64,000 bases of DNA, from positions 62,001-126,000 of the forward strand of contig JBMNRD010000006.1 in NCBI GenBank assembly GCA_050944475.1. Direction: 5' to 3'. This document shows, in pieces, positions 41,700-50,396 of the stretch. The stretch comes from RGIG5612 sp050944475 (lineage in GTDB: Bacteria > Bacillota > Clostridia > Lachnospirales > Lachnospiraceae). How positions within the stretch are numbered: position 1 is the first letter of the stretch; every line of letters begins with the position of its first letter. Made by a program: the position numbers and the translations under genes. The notes under the pieces are model-generated. The model was not told the origin of the DNA and did no database searches. It saw only the letters and a program-made list of their open reading frames with translations.

Positions 41700-43184
41700 A
41701 TGCTTTGTCAAAAATGCGGAACATATGTTGAGCCGGGCGTAACATTCTGCCCCAGATGCAAGGCGGCGGTACATGTTAGTGAAGACTGCGACAATATTCA
41801 GGCTGAAATCGGAAGCAAGATAGATTTATTCCTGAATGAAAAACAGGGAAGCCTTTCCGGGATTAATGACGGGGTAGGCATGGAAGGAGGAGCCATGTCC
41901 GTAAGTGGCGGAGCCTCCGTTTCCGATACCAGAAAAATCAATCCTCAGGATAATGACACGGTATTTACCTCAACAGGAAGAATCGCGCAAGGAGCACGGG
42001 TAAGGCAGCAGGCCGCAAGGGGAATGCAGCAGGCCCGCAGTATGCCGGCGGCAGGGCAGGACCGGCCCTCGTCAGGCGGCAAGGCTCCGGCAGGAAAGAC
42101 ATCTTCTTCCCGGAGCGGGAAAAAGCAAAGCCTTTCCGACATCAACAATCCACGGGCAAGGACATCCAAAAAAACACCAAGGAGAAGATCGCGATTAAAC
42201 GGCGGAGTTATCGCGGCGATAGCAGCCGGTTTAGTGGTAATCGGGGTAATTGTCATTGTGATTGCAGCATCCTCCAGACAGCGGAAAATCAATGAAGGCA
42301 TCGATGCCTCCACCGAAACCACTACAAAGGCGGTTGATGTTATTTCCTTCAGCATCGAAGACGGAGAGGAATACACGGCGCCCCTGGAGGTTATTGTGGA
42401 ATCGAGTCTCGGAAACAGGATTTATTATACAATCGACGGTTCTCAGCCTACCAATTCATCCACCAAGTATTACGATAAAATAAGATTCAAAGAGGAAGAC
42501 CTTGAGGGCGAATCCATGGAGATAACTCTCAGGATTGTTACATACACGGAGATTTCCATGAAGGCCGGGGAGAAGAGAATAACTTTCACCTTAAAAAAGG
42601 CCGACCTTGCCGCGCCGGTTATTTCTCCGGGAAGCGGAGACTACGACGCAGTACAGATTATATCCATTTCAGCGGAAAGAGGCGCGTCGATCTATTATAC
42701 GTATGACGGCTCGGAGCCTACGGAGGAGTCTGAGCTTTACAGCGGCTCCATAGAAATGAAGCGCGGCAACAATGTACTTTCAGCCATCGCAATCAGCGGT
42801 TCGAGACGCAGCGAGGTGGCGTCTGTGGTTTACAATCTGGAGATAGAGGCGCTCTATTCCTATGATAAGGCGTATGAAATGCTGAAGGATTATTTGGAGG
42901 ATTTGGACTTTGTGGTCGACCCCGATGATTCGATGTTGTCAGAGGCGGAAACCGACGAGGACGGAAACCCTGCGGAGTCCGGGATAGATAAGTATGTTCT
43001 GCTCTCCAGCGGGGGAACGGTGCTGATAGATCAGAACCAGTATTACATATTTATTTCCGAAACCTACGATTCGAAGGGTAGCATTACCGACTCCGGCTGC
43101 TACGGAGTTGAAGATCAGATAGGAAGCATAGTTACTCTGACCAAGGACGGCTCCGAATATTACGTCGAGGAGAAACATGATTAA
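41700..43184 (+). CDS. Zinc-ribbon, single-pass protein with CHB_HEX-type repeats
   Basis: The 494-residue protein begins with a zinc ribbon (CQKCGTYVEPGVTFCPRC), continues with a long basic, disordered stretch rich in Gln, Arg, Ser and Gly, one membrane helix (about 166-188, GGVIAAIAAGLVVIGVIVIV), then two outside repeats that match the chitobiase C-terminal-like fold (RIYYTIDGSQPTNSSTKYY and SIYYTYDGSEPTEESELYS). The C-terminal 100 residues are acidic and unrecognised. The last eight bases overlap rlmH. Function unknown. Confidence 0.8.
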   Translation: MLCQKCGTYVEPGVTFCPRCKAAVHVSEDCDNIQAEIGSKIDLFLNEKQGSLSGINDGVGMEGGAMSVSGGASVSDTRKINPQDNDTVFTSTGRIAQGARVRQQAARGMQQARSMPAAGQDRPSSGGKAPAGKTSSSRSGKKQSLSDINNPRARTSKKTPRRRSRLNGGVIAAIAAGLVVIGVIVIVIAASSRQRKINEGIDASTETTTKAVDVISFSIEDGEEYTAPLEVIVESSLGNRIYYTIDGSQPTNSSTKYYDKIRFKEEDLEGESMEITLRIVTYTEISMKAGEKRITFTLKKADLAAPVISPGSGDYDAVQIISISAERGASIYYTYDGSEPTEESELYSGSIEMKRGNNVLSAIAISGSRRSEVASVVYNLEIEALYSYDKAYEMLKDYLEDLDFVVDPDDSMLSEAETDEDGNPAESGIDKYVLLSSGGTVLIDQNQYYIFISETYDSKGSITDSGCYGVEDQIGSIVTLTKDGSEYYVEEKHD

Positions 43185-43653
43185 AATAATCGCCGTCGGC
43201 AAGGTGAGGGAAAAGTTTTTTGAGGATGCAATAGCAGAATACATAAAACGGCTTTCAGCGCACACAAATCTGAGCATTATCCAGGTGGAGGATGAAAAAT
43301 GCCCGGAAAGCATTTCGGAAAAGCAGGCCGGGCTTATCAGGGAAAAGGAGGGCGGCAGGATTCTGAAAAACATCAGGGACGGAGAATATGTCATCACCCT
43401 GGAAATTGAAGGAAAATCAAGATCCTCCGCGGAATTTGCCGCATTGATTGAGCAGCTGGCATTAAACGGTCTTTCGGATATAACCTTTGTTATAGGCGGT
43501 TCAATAGGATTGTCACCTCATGTATCCGAAAGGGCGGATTTGAAATTGAGCTTTTCAAAGATGACATTTCCGCACCAGCTCATGCGGGTTATACTCCTTG
43601 AACAGATATACAGGGCTTTCAGGATAATCAAGAAGGAACCCTACCACAAGTAG
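43177..43653 (+). CDS. rlmH: 23S rRNA (pseudouridine1915-N3)-methyltransferase RlmH
   Basis: The 158-residue SPOUT methyltransferase ends with the family signature: FVIGGSIGLSPHVSERADLK, then LSFSKMTFPHQLMRV and RIIKKEPYHK. It modifies the 23S rRNA helix 69 pseudouridine. Its start overlaps the previous gene's end; a promoter for the next gene follows. Confidence 0.96.
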   Translation: MIKIIAVGKVREKFFEDAIAEYIKRLSAHTNLSIIQVEDEKCPESISEKQAGLIREKEGGRILKNIRDGEYVITLEIEGKSRSSAEFAALIEQLALNGLSDITFVIGGSIGLSPHVSERADLKLSFSKMTFPHQLMRVILLEQIYRAFRIIKKEPYHK

Positions 43654-43658
43654 CTCGG

Positions 43659-43686
43659 TTGACTTTATTACAAAAATACTTATAAT
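43659..43686 (+). promoter_or_regulatory. Promoter of the asp23-nusB-xse cluster
   Basis: TTGACT (43659-43664) and TATAAT (43681-43686) are 16 bp apart, just after rlmH. Confidence 0.75.
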
Positions 43687-43722
43687 TACACATAGATACA
43701 ACCTATGTTCGGAGGTGTGATG

Positions 43723-44091
43723 ATGGGACAGAATACCATGGTCATTTCAGGAATTGAGGGTCTGGGCGAGGTACATGTAACCGAAGAGGTTATCGCCATA
43801 ATTGCCGGCCTTGCAGCCACGGAGGTCGAGGGTGTGGACAGTCTCGGCAACAATATTACTCATGATATAATCACAAGGCTCAGTCGCAAGAGGCTTGCAA
43901 CCGGTGTGAAAATTGCAAGGGGGGATGACTCCGTTGAGGTATTCCTTCGTGCAGTGATTGAGATGGGCTGCATTATTCCCGATGTTTGCAAACAGATTCA
44001 GGAAAAGGTTAAATCAGCCATCGAAAGCATCACCGGTGTGACTGTCAGTTCGGTAAATATTGAGATTGCCACCCTTAAAGTTGACAAATAG
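43723..44091 (+). CDS. Asp23/Gls24 family envelope-stress protein
   Basis: GGAGG at 43711-43715 best fits ATG 43723 (also possible 43720). The 122-residue protein has VHVTEEVIAIIAGLAATEVEGV and IQEKVKSAIESITGVTVSSVNI, standard for the Asp23 fold (AmaP-partner in the envelope in other Firmicutes). It is the first of a long run up to nadK, four bases ahead of nusB. Confidence 0.9.
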   Translation: MGQNTMVISGIEGLGEVHVTEEVIAIIAGLAATEVEGVDSLGNNITHDIITRLSRKRLATGVKIARGDDSVEVFLRAVIEMGCIIPDVCKQIQEKVKSAIESITGVTVSSVNIEIATLKVDK

Positions 44092-44094
44092 AGG

Positions 44095-44532
44095 ATGGGA
44101 CGGATTAACAGAAAAACCGAATTAAGGGAAGTGGCGTTCCTGATATTGTTCAGCCTTGACTTTCAGGGAGAAGAGGATATCAGGAGTCAGATAGACGATT
44201 TTCTTGAGGGGGAGGACGAGTTTACTCCCCTTGAACAACTTGAGATCGGAACCAAGGTGCTGAAAGTTGCGGCAAAAGCGAAGGAACTGGACGAAATGAT
44301 TAATGCCGTAAGCGTGGGATGGAAGACCAAAAGAATGACAAAGGTCGACCTTACCGTACTGAGGCTTGCGGGTTATGAATTATTTTTTGACGAAGCCGTT
44401 CCGGAAAAGACCGCAATAAATGAAGCCGTCGAACTGGCAAAGAGCTATGGCACGGAAAACAGCGGTTCATTCGTGAACGGAATTCTTGCAAAGCTTATCA
44501 GAAAGGATGCGCCTCAGGCACAATTGTCATGA
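44095..44532 (+). CDS. nusB: Transcription antitermination factor NusB
   Basis: The 145-residue all-helical protein shows REVAFLILFSLDFQ, DLTVLRLAGYELFF and the ending AINEAVELAKSYGTENSGSFVNGILAKL, the classic NusB C-terminus. It supports antitermination of rRNA operons with NusE. The end overlaps xseA by four bases (ATGA). Confidence 0.95.
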   Translation: MGRINRKTELREVAFLILFSLDFQGEEDIRSQIDDFLEGEDEFTPLEQLEIGTKVLKVAAKAKELDEMINAVSVGWKTKRMTKVDLTVLRLAGYELFFDEAVPEKTAINEAVELAKSYGTENSGSFVNGILAKLIRKDAPQAQLS

Positions 44533-45746
44533 GCGAAAACAGAAATGTATATACAGTTAAACAGGTCAACTCTTATGTAAAGCGGATGTTCGAAGATGAC
44601 TTCGTACTCCGCAGTATTTACATAAGGGGAGAATTATCCAACTGCAAATATCACCACTCCGGTCATATTTATTTTTCATTGAAGGATGAGTCCGGGGTTA
44701 TTCCGGGTGTAATGTTTTCCTCGAACGCTGCAGGACTGAAATTCCGGCTCACCGACGGCATGCAGGTAATTGTTCACGGAAGCATCAGCGTTTATGAGCG
44801 CGACGGACGTTATCAGATATATGCAAGGAGCATGGAGCAGGACGGACAGGGTGATTTGTACAGGCAGTTCGAGGAGCTGAAGAAACGCCTCGGGGAGATG
44901 GGAATGTTTTCCGAGATGTATAAGAAGCCCATTCCCCGCTACGGAATGAATATCGGCGTGGTGACTGCGAAAACAGGGGCGGTCATCAGAGATATTTACA
45001 ATGTATCTTCCCGAAGGAACCCGTATTGCAAGCTGACTCTTTACCCGGCGCAGGTGCAAGGTGAAGAGGCGGCCCGGACTATTTGTCGCGGAATAGAGAT
45101 TCTGGATGAAATGGGCCTTGACTGCATCATAGTCGGGCGCGGAGGCGGTTCAATGGAGGATTTGTGGTGTTTCAATGATGAAAGAGTGGCACGGGCCATT
45201 TTTAATGCGAAGACTCCCATCATTTCCGCAGTCGGTCACGAAAGCGACTTTACAATTGCGGATTTTGTGGCGGACCTGAGGGCTCCCACTCCGTCGGCAG
45301 CCGCAGAGTTAGCGGTTTTTGATTACAATCGGTTTTTGCAGGACCTTGATAATTACAGAAATACCATGGACATCCTTATGGAGAATAAGCTGAAGGCTTA
45401 TGGCGACCGGCTTGAATTGTGCCGCCTGAGGCTTGCAAGGCTTTCACCGCAGAATATGCTGACGCTGCGCAGACAGCGTCTGCAGGATGCCGCAGGTATC
45501 CTGGATAACATAATGCAGGAGACCTTAAGGAGCCGGAAGGAGCGTCTTATAGTTGCGGCCGAGCGGTTAAGAGGGCTTTCACCCCTAAAACGGCTTGCGG
45601 AGGGTTACGCCTTTGTCACCGGTGAAGGAGGACGGGCCGTGAGGACAATATCCAAGGTAAGCAAGGGAGACATTCTGAACATAATGCTTTCAGACGGAAA
45701 GATCGAAGCAAGGACCGAGAATATACAGGAGGCTGAGTATGAGTAA
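44529..45746 (+). CDS. xseA: Exodeoxyribonuclease VII large subunit
   Basis: The 405-residue subunit starts with the OB fold (YTVKQVNSYVKRMFEDD, about 1-100), followed by the catalytic domain with VGRGGGSMEDLWCFNDE and ISAVGHESDFTIADFVADLRAPTPSAAAE split over residues 200-260, then the coiled-coil C-terminus. It degrades single-stranded DNA with XseB, encoded next with an 8-bp overlap. Confidence 0.96.
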   Translation: MSENRNVYTVKQVNSYVKRMFEDDFVLRSIYIRGELSNCKYHHSGHIYFSLKDESGVIPGVMFSSNAAGLKFRLTDGMQVIVHGSISVYERDGRYQIYARSMEQDGQGDLYRQFEELKKRLGEMGMFSEMYKKPIPRYGMNIGVVTAKTGAVIRDIYNVSSRRNPYCKLTLYPAQVQGEEAARTICRGIEILDEMGLDCIIVGRGGGSMEDLWCFNDERVARAIFNAKTPIISAVGHESDFTIADFVADLRAPTPSAAAELAVFDYNRFLQDLDNYRNTMDILMENKLKAYGDRLELCRLRLARLSPQNMLTLRRQRLQDAAGILDNIMQETLRSRKERLIVAAERLRGLSPLKRLAEGYAFVTGEGGRAVRTISKVSKGDILNIMLSDGKIEARTENIQEAEYE

Positions 45747-45951
45747 TGCTGAGATAAAAAACGAAGACAACGGCACATTGGAGGAGATCCTTGACAATCT
45801 TGACGGCCTGATTGAAGAAATGCAAAAGGGCGATTTAACTTTAGAGGAAACCTTCGCCGGCTACAAAAAGGGCATTGAGCTGACTTTGAAGGCGGAAAAG
45901 AAGATTGAGAAAATCGAGTCCGACATCAAGCTTTTGACTCCCGACGAATGA
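45739..45951 (+). CDS. xseB: Exodeoxyribonuclease VII small subunit
   Basis: The 70-residue two-helix protein (LEEILDNLDGLIEEMQKGDL, then TLEETFAGYKKGIELTLKAE) matches XseB in length and pattern. It sits between xseA (overlap) and ispA (one base apart). Confidence 0.94.
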   Translation: MSNAEIKNEDNGTLEEILDNLDGLIEEMQKGDLTLEETFAGYKKGIELTLKAEKKIEKIESDIKLLTPDE

Positions 45952-45952
45952 T

Positions 45953-46870
45953 ATGGACAGGAAAGTACTTGCCGCTAAGGCAGCCCGGATTGAGGAAATA
46001 ATATATCAGGCATTGCCGAAGACGGAGGGCAGCAATGCCCTTCTATGCGAGGCTGTAAATTATTCGGTCAGGGCGGGAGGCAAAAGGCTCAGGCCCATGC
46101 TGATCATGGAAACGTACCTTGCACTGGGCGGACAAGAAGGCGGGGAGTCCTGGGAAATGACCAAGCTCTTTATGGGCGCAATGGAATTCATACATACCTA
46201 TTCCTTGGTGCATGACGACTTGCCCGCCATGGACAATGACGAGCTTCGCAGGGGAGTGCCCACCACTCACGCCAAGTACGGCGAGGCTTTCGGTGTGTTG
46301 ACAGGGGATGCCCTGCTGGGACTGGCCTTTGAGATCGTACTTCAGGGGATGAACGGACTTCAAGACAAAGAGGTAATAAAAAGGTCGATACGGGCACTTC
46401 ACTTGCTGGCAGCGAAAGCCGGCATCCACGGCATGGTAGGAGGACAGAGCCGGGACGTTTACGTGGAAAAAAATCCGGGTACGGATAATACCCGGGATGA
46501 GATAATATATATTTACAAGAATAAAACGGGGGCCCTTCTTGAGGCTTCCATGATGACAGGGGCAATACTTGCGGGTGCCGGGGATGAGATAGTGTCTCTT
46601 GCCGGTGAAATTGCCGCAAATGTGGGCATGGCCTTTCAGATTCGCGATGATATTCTGGATGTCACCTCCACCACGGATGCCATGGGCAAGCCGGCGGGGA
46701 GTGATGAGAAGAACAACAAGTCAACCTATATCTCGCTCAGGGGGTTGGAGGTGGCCCAGAGGGATGTGGAAGAATACTCCCGCGTGGCGATGTCTCTGTT
46801 GGATAAGCTCCCCGGAAATACAGAGTTTCTGAGGGAACTGACGGAATACCTTATTGAAAGGGAAAACTGA
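45953..46870 (+). CDS. ispA: Geranyl/farnesyl diphosphate synthase
   Basis: The 305-residue prenyltransferase has the first aspartate-rich motif VHDDLPAMDND and the second QIRDDILDVTS, and the substrate-binding RAGGKRLRP. Short-chain type is suggested by length and context. It condenses IPP and DMAPP; the adjacent dxs feeds the same pathway. Stop abuts the dxs start. Confidence 0.94.
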   Translation: MDRKVLAAKAARIEEIIYQALPKTEGSNALLCEAVNYSVRAGGKRLRPMLIMETYLALGGQEGGESWEMTKLFMGAMEFIHTYSLVHDDLPAMDNDELRRGVPTTHAKYGEAFGVLTGDALLGLAFEIVLQGMNGLQDKEVIKRSIRALHLLAAKAGIHGMVGGQSRDVYVEKNPGTDNTRDEIIYIYKNKTGALLEASMMTGAILAGAGDEIVSLAGEIAANVGMAFQIRDDILDVTSTTDAMGKPAGSDEKNNKSTYISLRGLEVAQRDVEEYSRVAMSLLDKLPGNTEFLRELTEYLIEREN

Positions 46871-48733
46871 ATGCTGCTGGATTTAATTAACAAAGCAAAT
46901 GACATTAAAAAAATAAAGACAAGCGAATGCGAGGAGCTTGCCAGAGAAATACGAAGGTTCCTGATACGCAATGTTTCCAGAACCGGAGGGCATCTGGCGT
47001 CCAATCTCGGGGTGGTTGAGCTTACCATGGCGCTGCACCTTGCATTGGACCTTCCCGGGGACAAGATAATCTGGGATGTGGGGCATCAGTCCTATGTTCA
47101 TAAGATTTTGACCGGAAGGAAGGATGAATTTACTTCATTAAGGCAACACGGAGGATTAAGCGGCTTTCCCAAGCGAAGGGAAAGCGAGTGCGATACCTTT
47201 AACACCGGTCATTCCTCCACCTCCATTTCCGCGGCGATGGGAATGGCGCAGGCCGCGAAACTGAAGGGAGAAGACAGCACCATCGTTGCCGTAATCGGAG
47301 ACGGGGCGATGACGGGAGGCATGGCCTACGAGGCCCTGAATAATGCCTCAAAGCTGAAAAGAAACCTGATAATAATTCTCAATGACAACAACATGTCCAT
47401 TTCGGAAAATGTCGGGGGCATATCCACATATCTTACTTCCGTCAGGGCGGGAGGCAAGTACAATGACATTAAACTGGGTGTGGTCAACACTCTTGAACGG
47501 ATTCCCATCGTCGGAGAAAAAATGATAAGGAACATTAAGAAAACCAAGGATAACCTGAAAAAGCTGGTGATTCCCGGAACATTCTTTGAGGACATGGGCA
47601 TCACGTACCTTGGCCCCTTGGACGGACACAATGTGCTGACGATGTATCGCATCATTAAGGAGAGCGCCAAGCTTGACCATCCCGTTCTTATCCACGTTTG
47701 CACAAAGAAGGGAAAAGGTTATGTCCATGCGGAGAGGAATCCTTCAAAATTCCATGGAATTGATGCTTTCAACCCGCATACCGGCGAGCTGCTTGCACCT
47801 ACGGGCGGACCTACGTATTCAAGCATATTTGCCGAAGCACTTATTGAAGAGGCCCGGAAGAACAAAAGCATCACGGCCATTACTGCGGCCATGGGAGAGG
47901 GGACGGGACTGTCCGCCTTCGAAAAGGAATTTCCGGAACGGTTTTCCGATGTGGGAATAGCCGAGGAGCACGCGGTGACCTTTGCGGCCGGGCAGGCTGC
48001 AGCGGGGCTGAAGCCTTTCGTTGCAATTTATTCTTCCTTCCTGCAAAGGGCGTATGACCAGATTATAGGTGATGTATGCATACAGAATCTGCCGGTGACC
48101 TTTGCCGTGGACAGGGCCGGACTTGTCGGAGAGGACGGGGAAACCCATCAGGGTCTTTTTGACTTGTCATACATGATGACGATTCCCAACATGAATATTT
48201 TCGCTCCGTCCGACGGAAAGGAGCTGAAGGCGGCGGTAAAATTTGCCGCGGACTTCAACGGACCTCTGGCAATCCGCTATCCGAGAGGAGAAGCTCATGA
48301 GAGCTGCGAGGATTCATATGAGCCGATTGTTTACGGAAAGAGCAGGGTGCTGCACCTTGAGAAAGACATTGCAATCTTGGCCGTCGGGTCAATGGTCAAA
48401 GTTGCCGGTTTGGTCAGAGAGCGCTTGAAGGAGTTTGGCAGGAACGTAACCCTCGTGGATGTCCGATTTGTAAAACCGATTGACGAAGAACTGTTGAATG
48501 AGATTCTTGAAAATCATAATACCGTTATCACCATGGAGGAAAATGTTCTAGCCGGGGGCTTCGGCTCCATGATGCTCAAGCTGATAAATGATAAAAAGCC
48601 AAGCGCCCGGGTATTGAATTTTGCCGTTGCAAATTCCTTTGTGGAGCAGGGGTCATACGAAATACAGATGAAAGAGTGTCGCCTTGATGCGGATTCCATA
48701 ACGGAAAGACTTAAAGAAGAGCTTGCCTTATGA
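46871..48733 (+). CDS. dxs: 1-Deoxy-D-xylulose-5-phosphate synthase
   Basis: This TPP enzyme starts the MEP isoprenoid pathway from pyruvate and glyceraldehyde 3-phosphate. The 620-residue protein shows GHQSYVHKILTGR, the TPP motif GDGAMTGGMAYEALNNA to LNDNNMSIS, and the transketolase pyrimidine part AEEHAVTFAAG and DRAGLVGEDGETHQG. The stop overlaps the tlyA start by four bases. Confidence 0.96.
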   Translation: MLLDLINKANDIKKIKTSECEELAREIRRFLIRNVSRTGGHLASNLGVVELTMALHLALDLPGDKIIWDVGHQSYVHKILTGRKDEFTSLRQHGGLSGFPKRRESECDTFNTGHSSTSISAAMGMAQAAKLKGEDSTIVAVIGDGAMTGGMAYEALNNASKLKRNLIIILNDNNMSISENVGGISTYLTSVRAGGKYNDIKLGVVNTLERIPIVGEKMIRNIKKTKDNLKKLVIPGTFFEDMGITYLGPLDGHNVLTMYRIIKESAKLDHPVLIHVCTKKGKGYVHAERNPSKFHGIDAFNPHTGELLAPTGGPTYSSIFAEALIEEARKNKSITAITAAMGEGTGLSAFEKEFPERFSDVGIAEEHAVTFAAGQAAAGLKPFVAIYSSFLQRAYDQIIGDVCIQNLPVTFAVDRAGLVGEDGETHQGLFDLSYMMTIPNMNIFAPSDGKELKAAVKFAADFNGPLAIRYPRGEAHESCEDSYEPIVYGKSRVLHLEKDIAILAVGSMVKVAGLVRERLKEFGRNVTLVDVRFVKPIDEELLNEILENHNTVITMEENVLAGGFGSMMLKLINDKKPSARVLNFAVANSFVEQGSYEIQMKECRLDADSITERLKEELAL

Positions 48734-49527
48734 AAAAAAGGCTCGATATCCTGATTTGCGAACAAAACGAGGAAATATCCAGGCAAAGAGCCCGGACCCT
48801 GATTATGAGCGGGGTTGTTTACGTAAATAATCAGAAGGAACTGAAGGCAGGCACCATGTTTCCGGAGGATGCGGCAATTGAGATCAGGGGCGATACCCTG
48901 AAATATGTCAGTCGTGGCGGTCTGAAGCTTGAAAAGGCCTTGTCCGTCTTCCGCCTTGACCTTGATGGGAAAATCTGTATGGATATCGGCTCTTCCACGG
49001 GGGGATTTACCGACTGTATGCTTCAAAACGGTGCAAAACGTGTTTATGCCGTGGATGTGGGCAAGGGGCAGCTGCATTACAAACTCAGGAACGATGAGCG
49101 CGTTGTTGTAATGGAAAAAACAAACATCCGCAATGTGACGCCGGAAATGATTGCAGATAAGATAAATTTCGTGTCCGTGGATGTCTCCTTTATTTCCCTG
49201 ACCCTCGCCATTCCCGTGGCACTCACTCTTCTGGATGATAATAAAGAGATGGTGATGCTCATTAAGCCGCAGTTTGAAGCCGGCCGTGAAAAGGTCGGCA
49301 AAAAGGGAGTCGTCCGCGACCCGCAGGTCCACGAAGAGATTATCGGAAGGATTGCAGATTTCGTGCTTGACACGGGGCTTTCGGTTGCAGGACTGACTTA
49401 TTCCCCGGTCAAGGGTCCCGAGGGAAACATAGAATATTTGATTTACGTAAAGCAAGGCGGGCCGGGCCTTGACCTTGCAACAATAGAGCAGGTTGTGGAA
49501 AAAGCACATAAGGAGCTTGACAAATGA
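48730..49527 (+). CDS. tlyA: TlyA-family rRNA 2'-O-methyltransferase
   Basis: The 265-residue protein has an N-terminal S4 domain (about 1-62, RLDILICEQNEEISRQRART) and an FtsJ-like methyltransferase domain with the SAM loop DIGSSTGGFTDC and VDVSFISL. TlyA proteins methylate rRNA riboses in 16S and/or 23S RNA. The ATGA overlaps at both ends keep it in the dxs-nadK operon. Confidence 0.94.
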   Translation: MKKRLDILICEQNEEISRQRARTLIMSGVVYVNNQKELKAGTMFPEDAAIEIRGDTLKYVSRGGLKLEKALSVFRLDLDGKICMDIGSSTGGFTDCMLQNGAKRVYAVDVGKGQLHYKLRNDERVVVMEKTNIRNVTPEMIADKINFVSVDVSFISLTLAIPVALTLLDDNKEMVMLIKPQFEAGREKVGKKGVVRDPQVHEEIIGRIADFVLDTGLSVAGLTYSPVKGPEGNIEYLIYVKQGGPGLDLATIEQVVEKAHKELDK

Positions 49528-50384
49528 AGAACTTTCTTCTGATTACAAATCCCCTGAAGGAAAAAAGCAAGGAAAATGCGGAACTGATCGTGGAGATTCT
49601 GCGGCGTAACGGCTGCAACTGCACGGCCGCCCTTTTTCCCCGGGAAAATCCGAATGGCGGAAATTATCTTTATACCAATCCGGACAAGGTGCCGCAGGAT
49701 ACCGAAGCGGTTATTACCCTTGGAGGTGACGGAACCTTCATACATGCATTGAAGGACCTCATCAGCCTGAATCTGCCGGTATTCGGCGTAAACTTCGGAA
49801 CTTTGGGCTATCTGACCGAGGTGGAGGTGAGCGGTTTCGAAGGTGCGCTGCAGGCTGTTTGCAGGGGCGAATACGAAATAGAAAACCGTATGATGATGAG
49901 TTACAGGATATACCATGAGAGCATCATGTCTCACGAGGGACTGGTCCTGAATGACATTGCAATCAACCGTTCCCTGGATACCGGAATAGCGGAGCTGTAT
50001 GTTGCCGTTGACGGTCATTTTTTGAATTCATACTCAGCCGACGGCATTATACTTTCCACCCCGACCGGCTCTACGGGATATAACTTGTCGGCAGGAGGAC
50101 CGCTGGTGCTTCCCACGGCGCAGGTTATTCTTGTCACGCCCATCTGTGCCCATACGCTGAATTCGAGAAGCATAGTGCTGCCCGCGGATGTTGAAGTTGA
50201 AATCATCAGCCGGGCAAGAAGCAGGGAAAGGGCTCGTCTGGATTTCGTTACAATTGACGGAGAAAAGGGAATCCGCTTGGCCAGCGGCGACGTTGTAAAG
50301 GCCTGCAAGGCAGAAGTTACATCCAAGATTATCAGAGTAAATAAGGCCGGCTTTATTAAGAATCTGAGACGAGAGATGAGATAG
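49524..50384 (+). CDS. nadK: NAD kinase
   Basis: The 286-residue kinase shows ITLGGDGTFIHAL, GYLTEVEVSGF, DGIILSTPTGSTGYNLSAGG and ICAHTLNSRSIVLP, the complete ATP/polyphosphate NAD kinase set. It makes NADP. It overlaps the tlyA end by four bases. gpmI follows after 12 bp, in place of the argR-recN genes often found there. Confidence 0.95.
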   Translation: MKNFLLITNPLKEKSKENAELIVEILRRNGCNCTAALFPRENPNGGNYLYTNPDKVPQDTEAVITLGGDGTFIHALKDLISLNLPVFGVNFGTLGYLTEVEVSGFEGALQAVCRGEYEIENRMMMSYRIYHESIMSHEGLVLNDIAINRSLDTGIAELYVAVDGHFLNSYSADGIILSTPTGSTGYNLSAGGPLVLPTAQVILVTPICAHTLNSRSIVLPADVEVEIISRARSRERARLDFVTIDGEKGIRLASGDVVKACKAEVTSKIIRVNKAGFIKNLRREMR

Positions 50385-50396
50385 AAGGAAATATAG